Positions 25,350 through 35,481 are shown, counted from the first letter of the stretch. The stretch is DNA of 64,000 bases from an uncultured Clostridia bacterium (GCA_944332995.1 CALVKR010000002.1:127100-191099); one strand, 5' to 3'. Notes: a model not told the origin generated them from the letters alone. Numbers and translations are program-made.

Positions 25350-26162
25350 TCAGCTGTAATCTTGGTGAACGAAATCGTTTCCTTTTTTATAAATATAACC
25401 GCCTCTTTTCTGTTCTTCCGTCAAAGTTTCGTATTTATCGTACGCGCCCGCAACGAGCGAACCGGTAGACAGACTTGAAATTTTTAAGTCCACCCCGTCG
25501 GACGTCTTGAGCGTGGCTATATAGTCGCCGTCGGCATAGAGAGTTTTGTCGTTTACCGAAACGTCGACGCTTGTTATAAAAGAGCAAAAAGACTGATTTA
25601 AAATATCGAGATTTTCAAGCGCCATGATACAGTTTTGAACGACGCACAGTTCGGGCGAGGCGCTCGGCGATACTATTTTGCCTATTTTGACGGAGTCGGA
25701 TTTCAACGTAAAGCCGACGGAAGTTAAAGTATAATTGTTTTCTTCCTCATATGCCGTAACTTCGTCGGAAGTCATAACGTCGACAACAGACATTTCCCTG
25801 TCAAGCAAAGCAAACAAGCCGTCGTCGAGTTCAACCTTTATGAGAGGCACTCTTACGGTAACGTAAATTATCACCTCGGAAGGAAACTTCCTTTCGATAT
25901 TGATAACTTTTATCTGCGGATATTTACTTTGTATATTTGCCGTTGCCTCGCTTTCGCTGATAAACAGAATGTTTTTGTTTAATTTAATACCCGAAGCGTC
26001 GACAATCTGTTTTTGGGAAACAACCGTCTCCTCCCCTTTGACGGAATATCCGACGGAAATATCGCGCACCAAAAAAACGGTGGCAAACAAAATCAATACC
26101 ACCGCAATAATGGCAAAAGCTATAATCAGCGCCAATATTCTGCCGTCTATCCTTGAGCTCAT
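25350..26162 (-). CDS. ftsQ: Cell division protein FtsQ/DivIB
   Basis: Single-pass division protein stabilising the FtsLB complex at the septum. 270 residues: membrane helix at about 9-32 (LALIIAFAIIAVVLILFATVFLV), a POTRA domain (about 35-105: VSQKQIVDASGIKLNKNILFIS ... YPQIKVINIERKFPSEVIIYVTVRVP) and a beta domain (about 106-260). AGAGG precedes the ATG. Lies between murA and ftsA as in many Firmicutes dcw clusters. Motifs are typical but the sequence is divergent, as usual in this family. Confidence 0.88.
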   Translation of the reverse strand: MSSRIDGRILALIIAFAIIAVVLILFATVFLVRDISVGYSVKGEETVVSQKQIVDASGIKLNKNILFISESEATANIQSKYPQIKVINIERKFPSEVIIYVTVRVPLIKVELDDGLFALLDREMSVVDVMTSDEVTAYEEENNYTLTSVGFTLKSDSVKIGKIVSPSASPELCVVQNCIMALENLDILNQSFCSFITSVDVSVNDKTLYADGDYIATLKTSDGVDLKISSLSTGSLVAGAYDKYETLTEEQKRGGYIYKKGNDFVHQDYS

Positions 26163-26276
26163 GTAAACCTCTTGTGTTTATTATAATATATATAAAAAAT
26201 TTTTCAACCCTTTTTCCGCTAAATTTGACGTCCTGAAAGTTCATATTAGACGGCAATGTTCCGACTATGGCGAAAA

Positions 26277-27536
26277 TCAGTCTTCCGTCCTTTTTCTTTT
26301 TATCCTGACGCCGAGAGAAAAGAGCGTTTCGTCGAGGTTTTCATAACCTCTGTCGATAAAATCCACTCCGTAAACCCGACTTTTGCCTGCCGCCTGGCAG
26401 GCGGCTATACACAGACCGGCCCCGCCCCTAAGGTCTTTGGCAAAAACGTCTGCGCCGGATAACGATTCCACACCGTTGACGACAGCTTCCCTGCCGGTCA
26501 CCACGATATCCGCCCCCATTTTCGCAAGCTCGGGCGCAATAAGAAATCTGTTTTCAAATATGCTTTCTTCCACGGCGGTTCTGCCGTCCGCAACGCAGGA
26601 TACGGCAAGTATCTGCGCCTGCATATCGGTGGCAAATCCCGGATACGGACTTGTCACTAAATTTCCGAAGGATACGGGTTGTCCGAGCCCCTCCATTTTG
26701 ACCACGTTATACCGCTCGGTTATCTCGCAGGTATCGCAGGCAAGCAACGACGTAAAGCCGTGCGACAGTTTTTCGGGAAAGTTTGATATCTCGAGTTCCC
26801 CGCCGCAAGACGCCAAAAACGCCATTAGCGTTCCGCCCACTATCCTGTCGGGAACGGGCGTCCACACTCCGCCTTTAAGCGACTTTACCCCCTCGATTTT
26901 CAAAGTCGATTCGTTTAATTTAAATATTTTTGCGCCGAGAGAATTTAAAAAATCGACGAGATCGTCAATCTCCGGCTCTCTTGCGACGTTTTCGATAATA
27001 GTCACTCCGTCGGCAAGCACGCTCGCCATGACCAAAGTTTCCGTTGCTCCGACGCTGGGAAAGGAAAGCGCAAGGTCTTTTCCGTATAGCCTTTGCGCTC
27101 TGCCGGATATCGAGCACCCTTTTTCGACGAACGACGCACCCATCTTTTTGAGATTTTCGATATGTAAATTTATCTTTCGGTTGCCTATGTCGCAACCGCC
27201 CGGGTATGACGTTTCCACCCTTTTGCATTTTGCAAGCAAAGGCGCCAGCAAAAATATCGAAGCTCTCATCTTCGCCGCATAGTATTTTGAGATAACCGGC
27301 TCTAATACGCTTCCCTCTTTTATTACCGTTCTGTCGTCACGGTAACATTTTACTCCGAGCGAACGGATAAGATCTATCATTATATCGACGTCGGCTATAC
27401 GGGGACAATCGTGAAACACGACTTTTTCGTCCGTCAAAAGCGATGCGGCAAGCAAAGGCAGAACGGCGTTTTTCGCTCCCGAAAGCCGAACGCTTCCGAG
27501 CAGCTTTCTACCGCCGTCGATTTCAAAATATTCCAT
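26277..27536 (-). CDS. murA: UDP-N-acetylglucosamine 1-carboxyvinyltransferase
   Basis: First committed step of peptidoglycan synthesis: transfers enolpyruvate from PEP to UDP-GlcNAc in the cytoplasm; fosfomycin target. 419 residues. LSGAKNAVLPLLAASLLT at 18-35 (with Lys22), the catalytic loop PGGCDIGNR with Cys115, and YPGFATDMQAQ near 305 match MurA. Cys at 115 predicts fosfomycin sensitivity of this enzyme. AGGAG lies upstream of the ATG. It sits after ftsW in the dcw cluster, in the place where murG is often found. Confidence 0.96.
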   Translation of the reverse strand: MEYFEIDGGRKLLGSVRLSGAKNAVLPLLAASLLTDEKVVFHDCPRIADVDIMIDLIRSLGVKCYRDDRTVIKEGSVLEPVISKYYAAKMRASIFLLAPLLAKCKRVETSYPGGCDIGNRKINLHIENLKKMGASFVEKGCSISGRAQRLYGKDLALSFPSVGATETLVMASVLADGVTIIENVAREPEIDDLVDFLNSLGAKIFKLNESTLKIEGVKSLKGGVWTPVPDRIVGGTLMAFLASCGGELEISNFPEKLSHGFTSLLACDTCEITERYNVVKMEGLGQPVSFGNLVTSPYPGFATDMQAQILAVSCVADGRTAVEESIFENRFLIAPELAKMGADIVVTGREAVVNGVESLSGADVFAKDLRGGAGLCIAACQAAGKSRVYGVDFIDRGYENLDETLFSLGVRIKRKRTED

Positions 27537-27544
27537 AGACGCTC

Positions 27545-28897
27545 CTAAAACTTACTATATTCTATGGAAGAAAGGAAATTTCCGTGCTTTTTCCTGGATA
27601 CGGACAAAAGCAGACCGCTTGCCATATAATAAGCCACGACAGAACTGCCTCCCGCACTCATGAACGGCAGAGGCAATCCCGTGGGAGGAATGGCTCCGCT
27701 GACGACGGCGATATTTATCACCGTCTGAAAAGCTATCATTGCCGATATTCCGCTGGCAAGGTAGCAAGAGAACCTGTCTTTTGCTCTCATCGCTATCAGA
27801 ATTCCTCTCGAGAGCAAAAGTATAAACAGCGCTATAACGAAAATACAGCCGATAAGTCCCGTTTCCTCGCCTATTATCGAGAATATGAAGTCGGATTCCG
27901 CAAAGGGCAAAAACAGATATTTTTGGCGACTCTGAAACAGTCCGACGCCGAAAAGTCCGCCGCTGCCCAGCGAATAATATGACTGAATGAGCTGATATCC
28001 CTCACCCAACGGAGAGGCGAAAGGGTCTAAAAACGCCATAAGTCTGCTAAGTCTATACGGCTCTATCAAAATCAATACAACCCCGAAAACGACGGAAGGT
28101 ATTATCACCAAAAGCAGGTGCGAAATCTTGGCTCCGCCCAAAAAGAGCATGGCGACGACGACGGCAAGCGTGCATACCGTTATCGACATATTAGGCTCGA
28201 GCATGAGCAAAAGACACATCGCACCCCCTGCCATGAGAGGGATAAGCATCGTATGAAATTTATCCGCTCCGTAAACTGTCATGCTACCCGCTATAAATAT
28301 TACAAGCCCGAACTTGGCAAACTCGGACGGCTGAACGGTGGAAAAACCGAGATTTATCCACCTTTTCGCCCCGTAGCTTTCCACGCCGAGCACGGGAACG
28401 AATACCAAAGCGAGCAACACGAGGCTGACGACCAGCACGACGTAACGCCACTTGATGAGCCATTTGACGTCGATATACGTTAAAACCATCATGACGACAA
28501 TGCCTGCCGACATTGCGATTGCCTGAGTTTTTAAATATTTAAACGAATCTCCGAACTGAATTTCGGCAGAATAGCTCGATGCGGAATAAATGAATACAAG
28601 ACCTAAAGCTCCGAGAAGAAGCACTATAAAAAACGTGGGCAGGTCAAAATCTATTTTTAAACCTGCCTCGCTTATCTTTGAAGCGAAGGTGAGCAGTTTT
28701 TCCTTGCGCCTTAACGATATAGCGCTCCTCTCGACCTCACGCTCCGCTTTAAGTTGCTCCCTTCTTGCCTGCCTTTCGCTCTTTCTGATTTCACCGAGCC
28801 TTTGCTTTTCCTCTTTCAATAGAGTGCGCTCGGTTTTTCTTTCCCTCTTTTCGAGTTTGGCTACTTCCTCTTTTCGCACGACAGAAAATTCCGTCAT
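27545..28897 (-). CDS. ftsW: SEDS peptidoglycan polymerase FtsW/SpoVE
   Basis: Lipid II-using glycosyltransferase of the SEDS family working with the class B PBP at the septum. 450 residues: a charged Lys/Arg/Glu coiled-coil-like N-terminal extension of about 85 residues (KLEKRERKTERTLLKEEKQRLGE...), unusual for FtsW, followed by ten membrane helices beginning FFIVLLLGALGLVFIYSASS. Conserved loops: YGAKRWINLGFSTVQPSEFAKFGLVIF, the PFASPLGEGYQLIQS motif, and the terminal GLPLPFMSAGGSSVVAYYMASGLLL. Start overlaps the murD stop (ATGA). With SpoVD in the same cluster it may serve both vegetative and sporulation septa. Confidence 0.93.
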   Translation of the reverse strand: MTEFSVVRKEEVAKLEKRERKTERTLLKEEKQRLGEIRKSERQARREQLKAEREVERSAISLRRKEKLLTFASKISEAGLKIDFDLPTFFIVLLLGALGLVFIYSASSYSAEIQFGDSFKYLKTQAIAMSAGIVVMMVLTYIDVKWLIKWRYVVLVVSLVLLALVFVPVLGVESYGAKRWINLGFSTVQPSEFAKFGLVIFIAGSMTVYGADKFHTMLIPLMAGGAMCLLLMLEPNMSITVCTLAVVVAMLFLGGAKISHLLLVIIPSVVFGVVLILIEPYRLSRLMAFLDPFASPLGEGYQLIQSYYSLGSGGLFGVGLFQSRQKYLFLPFAESDFIFSIIGEETGLIGCIFVIALFILLLSRGILIAMRAKDRFSCYLASGISAMIAFQTVINIAVVSGAIPPTGLPLPFMSAGGSSVVAYYMASGLLLSVSRKKHGNFLSSIEYSKF

Positions 28898-30186
28898 ATC
28901 AGCTTCTCCACGATAGATTTGAAATGCTCGCCCCTTTCAACGTAACTGTGATATCTGTCATAACTTTTGGAAGCGGGAGAAAAAAGCACGTTTTTTTCCT
29001 TTCCCGACAGCGCCTCGTCGACGCATTTTTCCAGACTGTCGCAAACAGATATGTTTTTGTATCCGGTAGAGACGGCGGCGTCGTATATCCGTTTGGAGTT
29101 TTCTCCGCACACCACGACACGCTTTATCGTTTTAGGTATATGCCTGAAAAGGTCGATATATTCCTCCCCCTTGTCGCTGCCGCCCAAAATGAGCACGGTA
29201 TCGTCCTCGAATCCCTCGCACGCAGACACGGTGGCGGACACGTTTGTCGCCTTAGAGTCGTCGTAAACACGCTTTGTGTCCGACTGAGCCACAAGCTCGA
29301 GCCTGTGCGGCGGTTTAGTGAAATTCTTTACCGCCTCGTATATCTTTTCGTCGGACACGTTTTTGATTTTGGCAACCGTTACCGCCGCCAGAAGATTTTC
29401 CCTTTCCCTGCCTTTGAAATACAGCCCGTCCGTTGAAAAAAGACGCTTTCCCTTATATGTGACGAATCCGTTTTCGAGGTATGTTCCGTCGCATTTTTCC
29501 TCTATCGAAAAAGGAACGAGCGTGCAACCGCATTTTTCCGTCAACGCTTTGATTGTCGGGTCGGATATATTTGCCACGCAAAAATCCCCCTCACGCTGAT
29601 TTAAAAATATTCTCGCCTTGAGCGAGGCATATGTTTCAAACGTTTTGTGCCTGTCGAGATGATCGGGTTCGATATTAAGCAAAACGGATATTTCGGGCGA
29701 GAAGTTCTTGACCCCTTCAAGCTGAAAGGAGCTTACCTCCACCACCGCCACGTCGCTCGGTCTTAAGGTGTCGGCAACGTCGCAAAAGGGCGTGCCTATA
29801 TTGCCCACCTGACAGCTTTTATATCCGCCGTTTTTCAATATGGCGTTAGTAAGCATTGTGGTAGTGGTCTTTCCGTTGGTTCCCGTTATAGCCACAACCT
29901 CGCCGAAACAGCATTCGTAGCCGAGCTCTATTTCCGATATGACGGGGACGCCCGATAGCCTTAGCTCTAAAATCTCAGGTTTGAGATTGGAAATTGCCGG
30001 GGATATGATAACGCAATCGACGTCTTTAAAAGATTCCGCCCACTGCTCGAATATCAAAAAATCCTTTTTGGAATAATCGTCGTCGTATACCTTGACGATT
30101 GCTCCCCTCTTGTTTAAAAGTTTGGCGGCGGATTTACCGCTTTTGCCGTAACCGTAAATGAGAACGGTTTTACCGTTAAAAATCAT
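28894..30186 (-). CDS. murD: UDP-N-acetylmuramoyl-L-alanine:D-glutamate ligase
   Basis: Adds D-glutamate to UDP-MurNAc-L-Ala (cytoplasmic Mur ligase). 430 residues. N-terminal Rossmann domain (KTVLIYGYGKSGKSAAKLL), the ATP P-loop AITGTNGKTTTTMLTNAI (about 97-114), EVSSFQLEGVKNFSPEISVLLNIEPDHLDRH, and YDDSKATNVSATVSA in the C-terminal domain are all MurD signatures. Four-base overlaps on both sides (with mraY and ftsW) mark it as an inner operon gene. Confidence 0.97.
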   Translation of the reverse strand: MIFNGKTVLIYGYGKSGKSAAKLLNKRGAIVKVYDDDYSKKDFLIFEQWAESFKDVDCVIISPAISNLKPEILELRLSGVPVISEIELGYECCFGEVVAITGTNGKTTTTMLTNAILKNGGYKSCQVGNIGTPFCDVADTLRPSDVAVVEVSSFQLEGVKNFSPEISVLLNIEPDHLDRHKTFETYASLKARIFLNQREGDFCVANISDPTIKALTEKCGCTLVPFSIEEKCDGTYLENGFVTYKGKRLFSTDGLYFKGRERENLLAAVTVAKIKNVSDEKIYEAVKNFTKPPHRLELVAQSDTKRVYDDSKATNVSATVSACEGFEDDTVLILGGSDKGEEYIDLFRHIPKTIKRVVVCGENSKRIYDAAVSTGYKNISVCDSLEKCVDEALSGKEKNVLFSPASKSYDRYHSYVERGEHFKSIVEKLI

Positions 30187-31175
30187 ATTATTACTCCTGC
30201 CGCAATAAGCGTTATCGCCCCTGCCACGACGCTTATTGCAAAATAGACGGAAACGATTTTCGATTCCTTATAGCCTTTAAGCTCGAAATGGTGATGCAAC
30301 GGAGCCATCAGAAACACTCTCTTTTTTTTGATTTTAAATACTGCCACCTGCACTATTACCGAAACGCAGCTGACGACAAACATGACGCCTGCGAACAGTA
30401 TCAACAGTGTCTGACGGCTGAAAACCGCCACGGTTGCCGCCCCCGCTCCGAGAGCGAGCGAGCCTGTATCCCCCATCATGATTGAGGACGGATAACTGTT
30501 GTGGCATAAATATCCCAAAAGTCCGCCCACAAACGACGCCGATGTGATAAGGAGTCCGAACAACTCTTTTGCATACGCCTCGTTGCCTGCGGCGAGTGCG
30601 TCGGCGTAGTAAAAATAGAGCATTATGCCAAACGTCATAAAATAGGCGAGCGAAACGTAACCTGCAAGTCCGTCAAGACCGTCAGTCAGATTTACCCCGT
30701 TTGTCATGGCGATATAGACTATCATCACAAACGGAATTATCACCCACGTCATATCGAAAGAAGCCGTTGTGAAAGGAAGTCTTATCGAAGTGCCGATATA
30801 CGGATTGTTGTAACAAAAGAAGCCTAAAATTATCGCCGCTCCCACCTGACCGATTATCTTTTGATATGGCTTTAATCCGAGGTTCCTTTTAAATTTTATC
30901 TTGATAAAATCGTCCAAAAATCCCAGCACGGCATAGCTTAGCGTCGCCATGGCGGAAACGAGCGAGAAGGTAGAATAAAATATAAGCGGAAAAACTATGG
31001 CGGGGATAACGAATATCCAACCGCCCATCGTCGGCGTTCCCGTTTTTGCCTCGTGCTGTTTGACGTATCCCAAAACGGTTTGCTCCGCCTTTTTCCGTGT
31101 AAGAAGTTTTTTTAACAAAGGTGCGAAAATCAATGCGAACACGAAAGAAAAACACACCACTCCCAATGCCCACAT
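30183..31175 (-). CDS. mraY: Phospho-N-acetylmuramoyl-pentapeptide-transferase
   Basis: Membrane enzyme making lipid I from UDP-MurNAc-pentapeptide and undecaprenyl phosphate. 330 residues from the ATG at 31175, which has AGAGG at good distance and lies one base after the murE stop; a GTG 15 bases upstream would overlap murE and is less likely. About ten helices. Catalytic and signature motifs: KQHEAKTGTPTMGGWIF, VLGFLDDFIK (Asp pair), TNGVNLTDGLDGLAG, and FLMAPLHHHFELKGY. Normal length. Confidence 0.97.
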   Translation of the reverse strand: MWALGVVCFSFVFALIFAPLLKKLLTRKKAEQTVLGYVKQHEAKTGTPTMGGWIFVIPAIVFPLIFYSTFSLVSAMATLSYAVLGFLDDFIKIKFKRNLGLKPYQKIIGQVGAAIILGFFCYNNPYIGTSIRLPFTTASFDMTWVIIPFVMIVYIAMTNGVNLTDGLDGLAGYVSLAYFMTFGIMLYFYYADALAAGNEAYAKELFGLLITSASFVGGLLGYLCHNSYPSSIMMGDTGSLALGAGAATVAVFSRQTLLILFAGVMFVVSCVSVIVQVAVFKIKKKRVFLMAPLHHHFELKGYKESKIVSVYFAISVVAGAITLIAAGVII

Positions 31176-31176
31176 A

Positions 31177-32595
31177 CTATCCTCTCGCACCTCTTCTCAA
31201 AACCGTTTCAAGATCGCTGTACGGTATCTTCTTTCCCTTGATTTCCATATACGTTTCGGCGCCCTTTCCGGCAATTACGACGGTATCGCCTTCCGACATC
31301 TGGTTTAAAGCGTAGGATATCGCCTCCGTCCTCGCCACAAAAGTTTTGAGCGGACAAGTGACGCCCTCTGCTATCTGCGAAATTATATCCGTCGGATTTT
31401 CGTTTCTCGGATTGTCGGATGTGAGCACCACCTCGTCGCAGAGAGAGGATGCCACCTCGCCCATCGTCTTGCGCTTTGACGAATCCCTGTCGCCGCCGCA
31501 ACCGAAAACGCATATGAGCCTCGACTTCGTTATCGTCCTTGCCGTGTTCAGCACGTTATACAGTCCGTCGGGAGTGTGCGCATAATCGATAACGATAAAG
31601 CCTTTGCCGTTTTTGAGAATGTTAAATCTTCCGTCTATGGGCTTGAGTTTTCTTATTCCGTTTTTTATCGCCTCGTGCGACACGCCAAGGCTTACCGCGC
31701 ATATCATCGCCGCCAAAAGGTTGTATACGTTAAAAATTCCGTATAACGGCGAGTGAAGCGGAAGCACTTCGTCAAACAGATTCGCCACAAACTGTGTTCC
31801 GTCAAAATCGGGATAGACGTCGATGGCGAAAACGTCGCTCGGCTGTTCAAGACCGTAAGTTATCACGGGGATATCGGTAACGAGGCTTCTTGCCAGCTCG
31901 TCGTCGCCGTTGACAACCGCAAGCGCCGCATTTTGCGAATTGAAATAGCCGAGTTTCGTTTTGGCATATTCGTCAAAGTCTTTGAAAAAGTCTAAGTGGT
32001 CCTGCGTTATATTGGTCAAAACGGCTATATCCGCTTTTATACCAAACAGCTTTTTATAATAAATGGCGTGCGCCGACACTTCGGACACAACCACTTCCAC
32101 CGCCCTCGCTTTCATATTCTGCAACAGTTTGTTGAACTCGTAAGGGTCGGGAGTGGTGAGCGACTCGCCTATCTTTTCGCTTCCGATAAAATGCCCGAGC
32201 GTTCCGATAACGCCGGTATTTATCCCTGCCGAGCGCAGAAGCGACGAAAGTATATGCGCCGTCGAAGTCTTTCCGTTTGTACCTACGACAGATACCAATT
32301 TCATCGACTTTGCCGGATTTCCGAAAAAGTTCTGACATATGACGCTATACGCTTCCCTTGCGTTTTCCACCATGACGTAAGGTGCGTTTACTCTTTTTTC
32401 GGTTATAAATCCTACTGCCGTTCTGCTCAGAGAATCGACAAAATCGTGTCTGTCCACCTTCCTTCCTTTTAGGCAGACGAAAAGGTCGCCTTCGGACACT
32501 TGATTGCTGTCTATTTTTATATCTTTTACCTCTGTATCTTTATCGATTTTCCACTCCAGAACGTTTACGCCGTTGAGCAATTCGGATATTTTCAT
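31177..32595 (-). CDS. murE: UDP-MurNAc-tripeptide ligase (meso-DAP adding)
   Basis: Adds the third amino acid to UDP-MurNAc-L-Ala-D-Glu. 472 residues: GTNGKTSTAHILSSLL P-loop (about 108-123), TNITQDHLDFFKDFDEYA, DYAHTPDGLYNVLN and GCGGDRDSSKRKTMG. The specificity loop reads DNPRNENP, the DNPR form of meso-diaminopimelate adding enzymes, so the wall is of the mDAP type; this agrees with lysA. GGAGG precedes the ATG. In most Firmicutes murF comes next, but mraY follows directly here. Confidence 0.96.
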   Translation of the reverse strand: MKISELLNGVNVLEWKIDKDTEVKDIKIDSNQVSEGDLFVCLKGRKVDRHDFVDSLSRTAVGFITEKRVNAPYVMVENAREAYSVICQNFFGNPAKSMKLVSVVGTNGKTSTAHILSSLLRSAGINTGVIGTLGHFIGSEKIGESLTTPDPYEFNKLLQNMKARAVEVVVSEVSAHAIYYKKLFGIKADIAVLTNITQDHLDFFKDFDEYAKTKLGYFNSQNAALAVVNGDDELARSLVTDIPVITYGLEQPSDVFAIDVYPDFDGTQFVANLFDEVLPLHSPLYGIFNVYNLLAAMICAVSLGVSHEAIKNGIRKLKPIDGRFNILKNGKGFIVIDYAHTPDGLYNVLNTARTITKSRLICVFGCGGDRDSSKRKTMGEVASSLCDEVVLTSDNPRNENPTDIISQIAEGVTCPLKTFVARTEAISYALNQMSEGDTVVIAGKGAETYMEIKGKKIPYSDLETVLRRGARG

Positions 32596-32681
32596 ATCTA
32601 CCTCCGAAGTAATTTTTTCACTATGTTAGTAGCCGTAAACACCGTTGTCAATAGGCTCGCAAAAGTAGACCAAAACCGATT

Positions 32682-34640
32682 TTATGTGACAAAAAGCACG
32701 GTATTTCTCTTGTCGACAATTGCTCCTTTTAGGGGGAATTGTTCCGTTACGAAATCGCCTTCGCCGTCCGTTTCGTAGTGCAATCCGAGTGCCTTGACCT
32801 GCTTTATCGCCTCGGAAAGGCTCATGCCGGTAAAATCGGGAAGCGAGAAGGGCTCGCCTATTATTTCTGCGTCCTTTTCGCTGTATGAAGGGTTTATCTT
32901 AAGATAATCGAATATCCCCTGAAAAACCTCTCCCACGAGCGGAGCCGCCACCAAACTTCCGTAGTATATACCGCCCTTAGGCTCATCGACGACAAACAGG
33001 ACGGCAATATCCGCACCCTCCGTAGTGGAAAAACCCAAAAACGACGAGATATATTTCCCCTGCGCTATCGAGCCGTTTTCGTATTTCTGCGCCGTGCCCG
33101 TCTTGCCTATTATGCTGTAGCCGGGACAGAACGCACCCTTTCCGCTTCCGCCCTCGACAACCGCTTTTAACAGCTGTCTCATAGTTTCGCTTGTAGATGA
33201 AGAAAGCACCTGCCGCGATACGAAATCGCCTTTGAGCAATACGTCGTTTCCGTATACGGAATCCGTCGCTTTTTCGGCAATATAGGGCTTTACGGTATAT
33301 CCGCCGTTGACTACTGAGGACGTAGCCGTGATAAGCTCTATCGGCGATACGGCAATGGCCTGTCCGAAACCTATACGGGCAAGGTCGACGTTTTTGACCG
33401 CCGGTTCCTTTATCGTTATCGCCTTGGTTTCGCCGTAAAGGTCTATGCCCGTCTTTGAAGTAAGACCGAAAGCGTCAAGATAGCTATAAAACTTTTCCAC
33501 ACCTACTCTCAATGCGCTTTCCATAAACACGACGTTGCAGCTTTGAGCTACACCCTCGGCAAAAGTTATCGAGCCGTGTCCTTTTGTCTTCCAGCACTTT
33601 ATCCTCTGCCCGTCCACCATGTTGTAGCCGGGGCAGTAAAATCTCGTGTCGGGCGTTACGACTCCCTCGTTTAAAGCCGCGGCGGCGGTCAGTATTTTAA
33701 ACGTCGAGCCCGGCTCGTACACGTTTGACACTATCTGCGATTTGGAATATGAAAACAGTGCGTCTATATCGTCACGGGGGATATTGTTTAGGTCAAACGA
33801 CGGAGCCTCGGCAAGAGCGAGCACCTCGCCCGTTTTATAGTTCATGACTATACAGCTTACGTTCTTCGGGTCATACGTTTCCACCGCTTTAGCAACGGCG
33901 GCGGCGGCAATCCGCTGTATATAATAATCGAGCGTTGTGGTTAGATTCATTCCCTTGACGGACGGAACGTAATAACTCTCTTCCGCTCCTATCGGTCTGC
34001 CCACGAGGTCGGTTTCGGTGAGTATCTGTCCGTTTACGCCTTTGAGATAATTTTCATAATAAGCCTCCAGCCCCGTCTGTCCCACGCCGTCGGAAGAAGT
34101 GAAGCCCAAAAGCTGAGTCATAAAATCTCCGTAAGGATAATAGCGGTTGTTGTCCTCGGCATAATAAATTCCGCTAAGTCCGGTAGCGTAAATGGCATTC
34201 ATCTGTTCCTTTGTTACGCCGTGCGAAACGGTAACTTCCGACGCCTTTTTGGTGACTTTTGCATATACCTTGTCATAACCTATCTTTAAAATTTCCGAAA
34301 GTGCGGCGGCAACTTTTTCCTTTTCCTTTACCGCCGTCGGTCGGACGTAAATGGAATAAAGCGTCGACGTATCGGCAAGCACTATTCCGTTTCTGTCGAG
34401 TATCTGCCCCCTCGGAGCCTCCAAAGGAACGTCTCTTAGCCACTGAGATATCGCCTTGGCCTTTAAATCTTCCGACTGCACTATCATGACAAACAACAGT
34501 TTTGCAAACACGGCGACAAATAAAACGCAGAAAGCCAAAAACAAAATCCATATTCTCTTGTTTGGCAGATAATTTTTTCTGACCGCTTCACGGTGCCCGG
34601 CCGTAGCGCCGTCGCTGTTTTTAAATTTCTTAATACGCAT
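32682..34640 (-). CDS. spoVD: Class B penicillin-binding protein, SpoVD/FtsI type
   Basis: Transpeptidase partner of FtsW/SpoVE. 652 residues from the ATG at 34640 (GAGGTG upstream). Basic cytoplasmic tail, membrane helix at about 28-52, dimerisation domain starting RDVPLEAPRGQILDRNGIVLA, transpeptidase motifs PGSTFK (SxxK), SCN and KTGTAQ, and one C-terminal PASTA domain (LPDFTGMSLSEAIKQVKALG...). The single PASTA domain and the neighbourhood (murE downstream, the ftsL-position gene upstream) are as in SpoVD. As no other ftsI is in the cluster it may also serve vegetative division (inference). Confidence 0.93.
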   Translation of the reverse strand: MRIKKFKNSDGATAGHREAVRKNYLPNKRIWILFLAFCVLFVAVFAKLLFVMIVQSEDLKAKAISQWLRDVPLEAPRGQILDRNGIVLADTSTLYSIYVRPTAVKEKEKVAAALSEILKIGYDKVYAKVTKKASEVTVSHGVTKEQMNAIYATGLSGIYYAEDNNRYYPYGDFMTQLLGFTSSDGVGQTGLEAYYENYLKGVNGQILTETDLVGRPIGAEESYYVPSVKGMNLTTTLDYYIQRIAAAAVAKAVETYDPKNVSCIVMNYKTGEVLALAEAPSFDLNNIPRDDIDALFSYSKSQIVSNVYEPGSTFKILTAAAALNEGVVTPDTRFYCPGYNMVDGQRIKCWKTKGHGSITFAEGVAQSCNVVFMESALRVGVEKFYSYLDAFGLTSKTGIDLYGETKAITIKEPAVKNVDLARIGFGQAIAVSPIELITATSSVVNGGYTVKPYIAEKATDSVYGNDVLLKGDFVSRQVLSSSTSETMRQLLKAVVEGGSGKGAFCPGYSIIGKTGTAQKYENGSIAQGKYISSFLGFSTTEGADIAVLFVVDEPKGGIYYGSLVAAPLVGEVFQGIFDYLKINPSYSEKDAEIIGEPFSLPDFTGMSLSEAIKQVKALGLHYETDGEGDFVTEQFPLKGAIVDKRNTVLFVT

Positions 34641-34871
34641 AAAACACCTCAAAATATTTTATTATCCGCCGCTTTGTTTATACCGAGCTTTTGACCGTGC
34701 AAAAATAGGTATGGCACGGCTTGTTTTCGCTTGAAAAAAAAATTGCCGAAAACCTAGTCTTATTTGACCGTCGGTTTTACCCTTTAAAACTTCAACGACG
34801 CAAACTTCAAGACTTCCCGCCCGGAATTGACCTGCCGAAATATACGGTTTAAAATTTTTAGCTTCTTAAAT

Positions 34872-35025
34872 CGGTTAAAACTTAGTTTTTAAAATTAACT
34901 GCCAAAATCGGTTTTAAAATCAGCCGCTAAAATTTGCTTTCTAAATTGGGTTTTAAAATCAGCCGCTAAAATTGGCTTTCTAAATTTGTTTTAAAAATCA
35001 GCCTCTAAAATTGGCTTTTAAAATT
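34872..35025. repeat. Tandem repeat, 38-39 bp, three clear units
   Basis: Units GGTTTTAAAATCAGCCGCTA... begin at 34910, 34949 and 34987; the stretch 34872-34909 looks like a decayed fourth unit. Very AT-rich. The rest of 34641-35481 holds a terminator at 35033-35057 and a diverged direct repeat (TTTGCGTTTTACAACGCTC / TTTGCGTTTTGCAACGCTC near 35283-35335) but no gene. Confidence 0.85.
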
Positions 35026-35032
35026 TTTAAAA

Positions 35033-35057
35033 GAAAAAACCTCCGAAACATCGGAGG
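35033..35057 (-). terminator. Terminator upstream of spoVD
   Basis: Perfect 7-bp stem CCTCCGA / TCGGAGG (35040-35046, 35051-35057); on the minus strand followed by TTTTTTCTTTT. It lies about 425 bases after the ftsL-position gene and before spoVD, so spoVD-murE-mraY-murD-ftsW must have its own promoter between here and 34640. Confidence 0.8.
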
Positions 35058-35481
35058 CATTTCGTATATGTAAATTTAATTTGATTCTGTTTTAGCGTTC
35101 CGCATCAGCGGCTAACATATAGCGGAACAAAACTTTTGAAGGCTTTTAATAAAGTTTACTTTTACGGTTTACTATATTTATGCGGTTGCCGATTGTGGCA
35201 GTTGCCGATTTAATCTCAGGCAGATTTTGGCATTTTTTTCAACCGTTTTACATTTTTATTTAACGTTTCGGATATCGTTCGTTTGCGTTTTACAACGCTC
35301 TTTTCAACCGTGCGTTTGCGTTTTGCAACGCTCGTTTGTCTTTCAAACTCGAACGTATCGATTTTTTTGCCGAACGGTTTGCCCTTATATAGCGTCGTTC
35401 GACCTATGCAAGTTTTCGGCTTGCTCTTCTGCCGATATATATTAAATGTGATTTACCCCAATATTATCCGTTTGACGTCCG

